A DNA stretch of 39,991 nt from Alphaproteobacteria bacterium (GTDB lineage: Bacteria; Pseudomonadota; Alphaproteobacteria; ATCC43930; CGMCC-115725): positions 1 through 39,991 of the forward strand of contig JAFAYW010000363.1 of the NCBI GenBank assembly GCA_019240125.1, read 5' to 3'. The position numbers were made by a program, and so were the translations under genes. Below the pieces are notes generated by a model. It was given only the letters and a program-made list of their open reading frames with translations. It was not told the origin of the DNA and searched no databases. Below, one piece after another: positions 1-7,900 of this stretch; position 1 is the stretch's first letter, and each line of letters begins with the position of its first letter.

Positions 1-627
1 GATCACCCGGTCGACGATGCGCATCAGCACACCCATGATGTGCTCGACCCAGATGATCGTGATGCCGAGCCGCGTGCGGATCGATTCAAGCATCTCGGCG
101 GCGCGTTCCATTTCCGCCGTGTCGAGACCGCCGAGGCTTTCATCGGCGAGCAGCAATTTCGGCTGTGTCGCGAGTGCGCGCGCCAGTTCGAGCTTTTTCA
201 GCGACGCCGCGCCGAGGCCCGTCGCGTCGATCTGGGGGTCGGAGGAAAGGCCGACCATGTCGAGCGCGGTGATGGCGCGGCGCTCCGCCTCGGCACGGTT
301 GATCTGGCCGCTTTGGGCGTAATAAGCGGCCAGCGCCGCGTTCTCGCGCAACGACAATTTGCGGAAGGGGCGCGGGATCTGGAAAGTGCGGGCGATACCG
401 CGACGGCAGACCTCATGCGCCGGGAGACTGGTGATGTCATTGCCGTCAAACCGGATCGATCCGGAACTCGGCGGAAACGTACCGGCGATCAGGTTGAAAG
501 TCGTCGTCTTGCCCGAGCCGTTCGGCCCGATCAGCCCGAGGATTTCGCCGGGCTTGACCCCGAACGATACCGAATTGACCGCGAGGAAACCGCCAAACCG
601 TTTGGCAAGGCCGCTGACCTCGAGCAC
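1..627 (-). CDS. Branched-chain-type ABC transporter ATP-binding protein (LivG-like), 3' end outside window
   Basis: ATPase subunit of an ABC importer of the branched-chain amino acid/amide (LivG) family; it would power uptake of the ligand bound by the protein encoded just upstream. 209 codons are visible, starting at a GTG (627-625) that directly follows the TGA (630-628) of the solute-binding gene, so the two are almost certainly co-translated. Visible motifs: Walker A GPNGSGKTT near residue 33, the Q-loop region (ARTFQIPRPF), a Walker B segment KLLLADESLGGLD, and the H-loop IIWVEHIMG near the end of the visible part. Two things are atypical: the signature region reads GAASLKKLELARAL instead of a canonical LSGGQ, and Walker B has DES instead of DEP. 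The Walker B glutamate and the H-loop histidine are present. The gene runs off the left edge, so its C-terminus and the permease partners are not visible. The family call is strong; the substrate is unknown. Confidence 0.9.
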   Translation of the reverse strand, partial: MLEVSGLAKRFGGFLAVNSVSFGVKPGEILGLIGPNGSGKTTTFNLIAGTFPPSSGSIRFDGNDITSLPAHEVCRRGIARTFQIPRPFRKLSLRENAALAAYYAQSGQINRAEAERRAITALDMVGLSSDPQIDATGLGAASLKKLELARALATQPKLLLADESLGGLDTAEMERAAEMLESIRTRLGITIIWVEHIMGVLMRIVDRVI

Positions 628-1935
628 TCAGCCCATCGCATAGGGCGAGGTGGACGGCAGCGGCAATACCGGGTCCTGCGTCGTGATCTCGCTGGGCCAC
701 ACCACGGTGATTTCCTTGCCATGGTTCTGCATCACCACCGGCAATGCGCGGATATTCTGCCCCGCCATCGCATCCTCCGGCGGCGCGAATTTGACACCGT
801 AGCCCTGCAGCGTGCCGCCGATCGGAATATCGACCGCCAGCGCCGCCTGCCGCACTGCCTCGGGGTCGGCGCCGCCGAATTTACTGATCGCGATCGGCAG
901 TACCTTTTCCAGCAATATCCAGGTGTTGTTGAAGCCCATTGAGCAGTGGGTCGGCAGTTCGGTGGCGTTGGTCTTGGCCTTGTAGCCGTCGACCATCACC
1001 TTGATCAGGTCGCCGATACCCGGCGCCAGTTTCGTCGAGTCGAGCTTTTGCGCCGGCGCCGGATCGATATTGCAGAAATCGTTGACGTCGTCGCCAAAGG
1101 TTTCGCGAAGTTTGTCGAGTTGGCTGTACCCGGCGCCATTGCCGATCAGCATCTTGAACTTCAACCCTGCCTCGCGCGCCTGCCGCAGGAACAGTGTGAT
1201 GTCGGGGTTGTAGCCGGCATGATTGATGATGTCGGGACGCGCCCGCCGCAATTTGGTGACCAGTGACGACAGATCCGGTGTACTCGCCGAGTACGATTCC
1301 TTGAGGACGATATTGAGGCCCTTTTCCTTGGCCCAGACCTCGTTGCCCTGCTGCACCGCGGTGCCATAAGGCCCGTCTTCATCAATCAGCGCGATCTTCA
1401 GGTCCTTGGGTTCGACGCCCATTTTCTTCTTGGCGTTCTCGACCAGGAACATTGTCGCGGCCTGCGCGTATCCGTCGGAATTGACGGTCGGACGGAAGAC
1501 ATATTTGAGATGGCGGTCCTTCAAGACCGGCACCGCGATCGCACTGTTGATCCACAGGATCTTCTTCTGCTCGTCAACCTTGGCAGCTAGCGGCACGGCC
1601 TGGGCGCTCGAATAGACACCAAGGATGATATCCACTTTCTCCTGGTTCAGCAGACGCTCGGCCTCGTTGATGCCGACATCGGCCTTGCTTTGCGAATCGG
1701 CACTGACACCGACGATCTTGTACTTGCCGCCGGCGCCGCCCTTGCTGTTCACATAATCAATCGCAAGTTGAGCGCCGATAGACAGCGGCACCGACCCGGC
1801 GCCGGCAAACGGACCGCTCAGATCGTGCAACAACCCGATGCGGATGGTGGGTTCCTGCGCAAACAGCGACACGCGCGGCAGGGCAAAAGCGGTCAATCCC
1901 GCACCAGCAGCCTGCAACAAGCTCCGTCTGCGCAT
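628..1935 (-). CDS. ABC transporter substrate-binding protein, branched-chain amino acid type (Peripla_BP_6)
   Basis: 435-residue periplasmic solute-binding protein that delivers a small ligand to the adjacent ABC importer. The N-terminus MRRRSLLQAAGAGLTAFALP is a twin-arginine-type signal, so export is probably by Tat as a folded protein. The mature part begins near EPTIRIGLLHDLSGPFAG, the typical opening of the LivJ/amide-binding family, and later segments (GVYSSAQAVPLAAKVDE, IALIDEDGPYGTAVQQGNE, RPDIINHAGYNPD) fit the two-lobed Peripla_BP_6 fold. A strong Shine-Dalgarno (GGGGAGG, about 5 bases from the ATG) supports the start. The TGA stop abuts the GTG start of the ATPase gene. Ligand specificity cannot be read from the sequence: amino acid, urea, short amide and aromatic acid binders all share this fold. 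Confidence 0.93.
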   Translation of the reverse strand: MRRRSLLQAAGAGLTAFALPRVSLFAQEPTIRIGLLHDLSGPFAGAGSVPLSIGAQLAIDYVNSKGGAGGKYKIVGVSADSQSKADVGINEAERLLNQEKVDIILGVYSSAQAVPLAAKVDEQKKILWINSAIAVPVLKDRHLKYVFRPTVNSDGYAQAATMFLVENAKKKMGVEPKDLKIALIDEDGPYGTAVQQGNEVWAKEKGLNIVLKESYSASTPDLSSLVTKLRRARPDIINHAGYNPDITLFLRQAREAGLKFKMLIGNGAGYSQLDKLRETFGDDVNDFCNIDPAPAQKLDSTKLAPGIGDLIKVMVDGYKAKTNATELPTHCSMGFNNTWILLEKVLPIAISKFGGADPEAVRQAALAVDIPIGGTLQGYGVKFAPPEDAMAGQNIRALPVVMQNHGKEITVVWPSEITTQDPVLPLPSTSPYAMG

Positions 1936-1953
1936 ATAGCCTCCCCTAGTGTT

Positions 1954-2008
1954 TTATTTGACTGGTTATTGACTGGCCTTGTTTGGCCGCAACGGCGAGA
2001 CCTGTCAA
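1954..2008 (-). promoter_or_regulatory. Possible promoter and tandem direct repeat upstream of the ABC solute-binding gene
   Basis: On the minus strand there is a perfect -35-like TTGACA (2008-2003) upstream of the solute-binding gene; the matching -10 at about 17 bases (CAAACA) is poor. Closer to the gene, plus-strand positions 1954-1965 and 1966-1976 form a head-to-tail direct repeat (TTATTTGACTGG then TTATTGACTGG) just upstream of the ribosome binding site. This could be an operator for a regulator of the transporter, but that is inference. Confidence 0.3.
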
Positions 2009-2078
2009 TGGCACTCAGGGAGCCCGTGGCCAAGCAACCGCAGCGCGAATAAATCGCCGACGGCGCCGTCTTGCGCGC

Positions 2079-4118
2079 CTAGTGTACGCGAGCGCGGGCG
2101 ATCATCGATTCGAGTTGCCGGGCGAGTTCGGGCAACTGGTAAGGCTTGGGGATAAAGACGGTATTTTCATCGGTCGGCACGCCACCGCGCGAGTAGCCGG
2201 AGGCCAGCAGCACAGGCAGATCAGGCCGCAGCCGGCGCGCCTCGCGCGCCAGTTCGACGCCATTCATGCCATTTGGCATGACGATGTCGGTAAACAGGAT
2301 ATCGACAGGGAGATCGCGCCGGAGCAGCGCCAAAGCCTCCGCGGCATTCGTCGCGGTATAGACCTGGTATCCGAGCACCTGCAGCGTCTCCACCGCGATC
2401 GACATCACATCGGGATCATCCTCGGTGATGAGCACCGAGCCGAGGCGACCTTGCGTATCGTCATCGGCGTTATCGTCGACCAGCCGCGGGAGATACATGT
2501 TGACGGTGGTACCCTCGCCGGGGGTGCTCTCGATTTCGATCTGGCCATTCGACTGGCGCAGAAAGCCGTAAACCTGGCTGAGGCCGAGGCCGCTGCCCTT
2601 TCCTGGCTCCTTGGTCGTGTAAAAGGGTTCGATGGCCTTGGCCATTGTCTCTTTCGACATGCCAGTGCCGGTATCACGCACGGAGATCTGGATATACGCG
2701 CCCGCCGCGATTTCGCCGAGCGCCTGCGCATCCTGTTCGTCCAGAACCACGTTGCGCGTCTCGATCGTAATCGTACCCCCCTCACCTTCCAGCGCGTCGC
2801 GTGCGTTGACCACGAGGTTCAGCAGCGCCGACTGGAACTGGGCGTGGTCGATACTGGCGCTCCATAGCTGGGGGAAGAGGTCGAGCTTGATATCGATGTT
2901 CTGGGCTGTCGCATGGTGCAACAACTCCTCGACAACGGTGATCAGCTCATTGGCATTCGCTTTTTCGGGCTGCAGGCGATGCTGGCGCGAAAAGGTCAGC
3001 AATTGCTGGGTCAATTTGGCACCGCGCGCCACGGCTCGATCGGCCGTGTCCAGCAGCCTCTTCGCGCGTGGATCGAGGCTGATCTGCCGCAATAGCGCGT
3101 GGCTGCCGCTGACCGCGGTCAGCAGATTATTGAAATCGTGCGCGATGCCGCCGGTCAGCTGGCCGACGGTTTCCATCTTCTGCGCCTGGTAGAGTTGCTC
3201 GCGGGCCTGTTCCAGCGAACGGCGCTCGGTGATGTCTCGGGTGATTTTGGTGAAGCCGATCAGTTGACCGGTCTCGTCATAGATCGGATCTATTACGACA
3301 TTGGCCCAGAAGCGGGTGCCGTCCTTGCGAACGCGCAACCCCTCGCTCTCGAAGCGCCCTTCGGTGCGGACTTTGTGCAGCACAGACGCGGGCTCACCCG
3401 CCGCGCGTCCCTCCGGTGTGTAGAACAGCGAGAAGTGCTTGCCGAGAACCTCGCTGACCGAATAACCCTTGAGGCGCTCGGCGCCCGGGTTCCAGCTTTG
3501 GATGTTGCCGCTGAGATCAAGCGTAAAAAGCGCGTAGTCGGTCACGCTGGTGACGAGCAGACGGAACCGGCGCTCGCTTTCGGCCAATGCCTGCTGGGCT
3601 GCCCGCCGCTCCGACATGTCGCGGGTTACCTTGGCAAAGCCGATCAACTCGCCACGCTCGTCATGGATTGCGTCGAGTACCGCGAGCGCCCAGAAGCGCT
3701 CGCCGCCCTTGCGTACACGCCACGCCTCATCTTCCCAGCGACCCACCGCGGCAGCCGTGCGCAATGCCGTACCCGGCTTGTCGATGGCCCGATCCTCCGG
3801 CGTGAAGAAGCGGGAGAAGTGCTGTCCGATGATTTCGTCCGCGGTGTAATGCTTCAGCCGCTCCGCGCCGATGTTCCAGCTTGCGATCGTCCCATCGGGA
3901 TTGAGCATGTAGATGGCATAATCGGTTACCGCGTGAACCAGCAGCTCAAAGCGCGAGGCTTGACCCTGCTGCCCTCCGCCAACGGCAGGCCGGATGGTGG
4001 TCGGCGACTCTGACACGTCTGAACCTGAGATTTGCTGTCGCAAGCTATCGCCACGACACCGCTGGCGCAACCTCGGCAACCGGGAGACCGGCCGCCTGCC
4101 ACAGAACGCTGCAATCAT
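2079..4118 (-). CDS. PAS-PAS hybrid histidine kinase with C-terminal receiver domain
   Basis: Cytosolic sensor kinase with no membrane segment or signal peptide. Domain order (numbered from the ATG at 4118): PAS 1 at about 56-170, PAS 2 at about 181-297, dimerisation/phosphoacceptor domain with H-box [16 protein letters not shown] (His327), HATPase with N-box NLVVNARDAL (Asn438), G1 RDTGTGM (Asp482) and G2 [13 protein letters not shown], then a receiver with acidic pair EDD near 566, phosphoacceptor Asp611 in FTDIVMP and conserved Lys658 in IPKPY. All catalytic residues are present, so it should autophosphorylate and pass phosphate to its own receiver; the onward partner is not visible. The start is uncertain. 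The first 34 residues are Arg-rich and unconserved, and a terminator T-tract ends only 9 bases before the ATG at 4118. A GTG at 4016 would leave room for a promoter and give 645 residues. The PAS domains probably sense a soluble or redox cue, unknown here. Confidence 0.93.
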   Translation of the reverse strand: MIAAFCGRRPVSRLPRLRQRCRGDSLRQQISGSDVSESPTTIRPAVGGGQQGQASRFELLVHAVTDYAIYMLNPDGTIASWNIGAERLKHYTADEIIGQHFSRFFTPEDRAIDKPGTALRTAAAVGRWEDEAWRVRKGGERFWALAVLDAIHDERGELIGFAKVTRDMSERRAAQQALAESERRFRLLVTSVTDYALFTLDLSGNIQSWNPGAERLKGYSVSEVLGKHFSLFYTPEGRAAGEPASVLHKVRTEGRFESEGLRVRKDGTRFWANVVIDPIYDETGQLIGFTKITRDITERRSLEQAREQLYQAQKMETVGQLTGGIAHDFNNLLTAVSGSHALLRQISLDPRAKRLLDTADRAVARGAKLTQQLLTFSRQHRLQPEKANANELITVVEELLHHATAQNIDIKLDLFPQLWSASIDHAQFQSALLNLVVNARDALEGEGGTITIETRNVVLDEQDAQALGEIAAGAYIQISVRDTGTGMSKETMAKAIEPFYTTKEPGKGSGLGLSQVYGFLRQSNGQIEIESTPGEGTTVNMYLPRLVDDNADDDTQGRLGSVLITEDDPDVMSIAVETLQVLGYQVYTATNAAEALALLRRDLPVDILFTDIVMPNGMNGVELAREARRLRPDLPVLLASGYSRGGVPTDENTVFIPKPYQLPELARQLESMIARARVH

Positions 4119-4126
4119 GGCCTATC

Positions 4127-4168
4127 AAAAAGGTTCGGCAGCCGAGTGACAATGCACCCGGCTGCCGA
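4127..4168 (-). terminator. Intrinsic terminator downstream of the sigma factor gene
   Basis: Perfect 10-bp inverted repeat TCGGCAGCCG (4135-4144) and CGGCTGCCGA (4159-4168) with a 14-base loop. Read on the minus strand, the stem is followed after ACC by TTTTT (4131-4127). This lies between the sigma factor stop (4211) and the kinase start, so it should end the sigma transcript and separate the two genes. The plus strand lacks a matching T-tract, so the terminator is directional. Confidence 0.75.
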
Positions 4169-4210
4169 TTGAAAATTTGCTTCCGGCGCTGACCGCCGGG
4201 TCGTTGCCGG

Positions 4211-4792
4211 CTAGGCGGCGGCGCGCGGCGCGGGGGCGGCGCGCCGGGCCGTGACGCGCGGGCGGGCCGGAGCTTCCTCGACGTCCATATTCTCCGACGA
4301 AACATCCTCGTCATCCATGCCCATCAGGCGGCGCAGCTGATCGCGGCCGCGCGACAGCCGCGAGCGGACGGTGCCCACCGGCACACCGAGAACCAGCGCC
4401 ACTTCCTCGTAACGCATGCCTTCCAACCCGACCAGGAGGATCACCTGGCGCTGCTCCTGGGGCAGCTTGGCGATGGCGGTTTCGAGATCGCGCAGTTGCA
4501 GCGAGGAGATCGCATTGGATTGGACCGTCAGGACCGGGGCGATATCCTCAACCGCGACACTTACGCCCTCACGGACGGAGCGACGGACGTCGTTTACGTG
4601 TTGATTATGCAGGATGGTGAACAACCAGGCCCGCAAATCGGTGCCGGGCTGCCAGAGGTGCTGCTTGGCAACGGCGCGGGTGAGGCAGCTTTGGACCAGG
4701 TCGTCGGCGCGGGAGACGTCGCGGGTCAGTGCGCGTGCATAGCGGCGAAGGCGGGGGATTTCGGCTTCCAGCAGCTTGGCGAAGTCGGTCAT
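4211..4792 (-). CDS. ECF-family RNA polymerase sigma factor
   Basis: 193-residue alternative sigma factor. Region 2 covers about residues 10-75 (PRLRRYARALTRDVSRADDL ... WLFTILHNQHVNDVRR) and region 4 about 100-160 (LPQEQRQVILLVGLEGMRYE followed by EVALVLGVPVGTVRSRLSRG, the DNA-binding helix-turn-helix). There is no region 3, as in ECF sigmas. The pattern resembles the EcfG-like/ECF proteins common in Alphaproteobacteria, but neither NepR nor PhyR lies nearby, so a general-stress role is not claimed. The last 35 or so residues are an Ala/Pro/Arg-rich low-complexity tail outside the family core. The start is supported by GAGAGGA about 5 bases before the ATG. The neighbour downstream on the same strand is a hybrid kinase, but a terminator lies between them, so any functional link is speculative. 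Confidence 0.92.
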   Translation of the reverse strand: MTDFAKLLEAEIPRLRRYARALTRDVSRADDLVQSCLTRAVAKQHLWQPGTDLRAWLFTILHNQHVNDVRRSVREGVSVAVEDIAPVLTVQSNAISSLQLRDLETAIAKLPQEQRQVILLVGLEGMRYEEVALVLGVPVGTVRSRLSRGRDQLRRLMGMDDEDVSSENMDVEEAPARPRVTARRAAPAPRAAA

Positions 4793-4952
4793 CTTATCCT
4801 CTCGTTGCGGCGTCCACCGGTCAGCGGCGGCCTCGTTCGATGACCTAAGATATAAAATGTTCTTGTAACCCGATGATGTACCGCGCTTTGTGAATTGGTA
4901 AAGAAGTGTAACCTTTGTTAATCGGGTTCATGCCGGAACGGTAGCCCGCGCC
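4793..4952 (-). promoter_or_regulatory. AT-rich leader/promoter region of the sigma factor gene
   Basis: Intergenic stretch between the stop of the giant glycosyltransferase gene (4953) and the sigma factor start (4792). It is clearly more AT-rich than its surroundings between about 4850 and 4925 (ATTTTATATC and TTAACAAAGG on the minus strand) and is the natural promoter location for the sigma gene. I could not identify a confident -35/-10 pair or a GGAAC-type ECF promoter. Confidence 0.35.
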
Positions 4953-7900
4953 CTATTCTGTAAATAGCGTTCTGGCCGCAGCGCCCTCTGGAGTACCCGA
5001 CAAGCCGCTGGACGCGGGTGCGCTCCGGGCGACTGCAACTGCCTCGTAACAGGGAAAGATCAATCTCAGCGAGCAGAAGACGACGCCTAAAACCCGCAGG
5101 TCCGGTGGCGGTGGGGTGAATTGATGACGTATCCGAAAGGCTATTTCGGTACGGCACCCCCTGTTTATCGCGGCCGGTAACGTCGCGGTCAGAGTGCCAT
5201 GATGCGGACCGGGACGAAATTTATGCTTCAGCGGAACTTTGTTACAGAACAGCGAAAAATCGTCATCGATGACGTTGTCACCGGTCCGACCGAGCTCCAG
5301 GATAAGCCGCGTCGGCATGGTCAAGGCGACCGGCATGACAATTTTCGCGATAGGATCCGGGCCAGTCCAGCGGAACTGGGCGGCTTCCGGCGGATAAAAC
5401 CCGCTGGTTTCGATGATGTCGGGGTGGCCTGGGATAGCCAGCGTGGCGCCGAGTGTCAGCCGCAGCCGCTCGCCGCGTTTGAGATCATCCAGCCGAATGC
5501 GCCAGGAATGACCGCGTCGCTGGGTCAGGGCCGCTGTGCTCGATGCAAGCAGGTCTCCATCGTCGTCGGTGACCTCCAGCGGCAATAATGGACTGGCGAG
5601 CACCGTATTGGCGGCACCCCGCCCATTACCGGCCTCGACAATGCCCATGATATCGTCGAGCAGCGTGTCGACGCTTTCCGTCAGGTCCTCGCGCGCTGGC
5701 TTTCCGGCGCCGCGTCGTATCGCCTGCTCCGCCAGCGGGCGCAGCAACCGGTCGCGCTGATCGTGCTTTGCCAATCCGGCGAGGCAAACCAGTGCCGGCG
5801 CGGCGAGCGGCTGGCCCTGCAGAATCGAGACGATGGTGCCTTGTGCCAATTCCGTCAGGCGGGGCGAGGCGGCGGCACGATGCCGTTGTTCCTGGGCGGC
5901 GATTGCCGTGGCCAGCCGAGCGGCCTCCGGCTCCGGCCCCAGCAGCAAACCGCTGTGCATTCCCGCGATCTCAAGCGCATCGCGCGACTGATTGTTGGTC
6001 AGGGTCAGTCGAATCGAGCCAAGATCGCCGGACTGACGCGCCGGATCGAGCCGGATGCGGGCCAACGTCACGTCTCCGAGATCCGTCAGCCCGGCCGCCA
6101 GCGGAGCGCCATCAACGATGAGCGAAAGGGCTGCGTCCGCTGGCGGCGCGCCATGGTTAACAAGGACGAGGTCGATAAAACCGAGCGCGTTGCTGCTCGC
6201 GAGGGCGGGCAATACCAGCGTGCCGGCTGCTTGCGCCGCGAGCTCGACCATTCCATCGTCACCCAGACGGAACGCCTCGTCGAATACCGGATGCCCGAGG
6301 TGGCGCAGATCGTGTCGCGGTAACAGGCTCTGTCGCAGCACGATGGCAGCGTCGCTTGGGAGATTGCCGAGTTGGACGATACGCAGCCCGCCCGCCGATG
6401 CGCGCGGCGGCATCAAGCCGGCCCGGTACAGGCGGCTGGTATCGGCGTCAAGCGGATGCCATGCGAGTGTCGCCCCATCAGCGTCCAATGCGAGCTGGCG
6501 CGAGCTCACGATCTCAATCGGAATGAGACCGGCGGCCGCGATGAATCGGAGCTCACCCGCCGCCAGCGGCCGCGCCTCCGCTGGCGCCGTCAGGCGCCAT
6601 ATCAGACGCAGATCACGTTCGGTCTTCGCGCCGCCCTGTTCCGCGATCCGGGCGCGCAGCTGAGGCATGAGCCGCAATATCGCCGCATCGCCCTCGCGCA
6701 ACAGGGTTGTGACGACAGCTTCGACCAGAGGCTCGCTCCGCTCGCGTGAAGCTCGCGACACGAGTTGCAAGGCCCAACGCTCGATCGCATACCCGTGCAG
6801 GAAGGAACGCACGATCTGGTTGATCGCCTGCAGCAAGGGTGACCATTCCACCGTTGTCGCCGCAGGCGGTAACACAGCAGTCGGTAGGTTAGGCGGTATC
6901 GCGGTCGGGGCAACACCGAGAACACGCCCGAAAACGCGATCCATCGCGGCATGGTAGGTCGAGGCGTTGTTGTGCCTCTGGGCCGCGGCGTGAGAAATCG
7001 CAGCGGCGTGAACGCGCAGCGCCTCGGACCGGAGCGCTTCGAGAACCGTCTCGCCAAACGCCGCCGGCTCATCGCGGATCAGAAACTCGCCGGACTCGGC
7101 CTCCAGCCCGCGAAATGCCTGCGTTGTGCCGATTACCGGCCGACCATAAGCAAACGCCTCGATGGTCTTCACCGGACTGCCGGCGCCCTCGCGGATCGGC
7201 AGGATGACGATCCGCGCCGCGGCATAAAGCGGCGCCACGTCGACCACCTGGCCGATATAGAAGACGCGCGGCCAGTGGGGCCATCCTGCCAGCTCGCAGA
7301 CGCTGCCCACCACCGCGACGGAGACCTGGTGCGCCGCAAGAAAGGGTTCGTAAACCTCGTTCAGAAACCACCGCAACCCGGACGCATTGGCCAGATGGTT
7401 GGAGCTGACAAACAGCAGATCGATAAACCCTGCGTCGGCCAAGCGGGCCACATCAGGCGGCGTGTCGGGCGCCGCGCGCGGGCCGGCCATCGCGAGAATT
7501 TCCCGCAGCTCGGTGACGCCCGCGAGAAAGCCCACCGCCGGGCGCGGATCGGGCAGGCTGACTCCGGTGGTCTCGATCGCGATATCGGGGAGATGTTCGG
7601 TCACGATCGCGGTCTCGCGCGGATTCAGCGAGATCAGTGCGGCGCAGCGCCCCAGCAGCAACATTTCGAGATCGAGATCGCCTGGATCGACCGGTCTCTG
7701 GGCGTAGATCGCCCGCTGCAGCGATTGAATGTCGTGCATCTCGCAGATTACCGGCACCTCGGCGAGGCCGAGCGCGTCGATGATCGGATAGTTCGTGATG
7801 TAGTTGAGCAAGACCGCGTCGATGCGGTGTTCGCGCAAAAACCGCAGCAGACCGGCCCCGAACTCGAACGTGTCAAGGAAGTCCAGATCGGCGCGCAGCG

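Noticed and set aside
2059..2070. Palindrome GACGGCGCCGTC after the PAS hybrid kinase gene
   Set aside because: A 12-bp G/C-rich palindrome without a T-tract or supporting context; expected by chance in such DNA.
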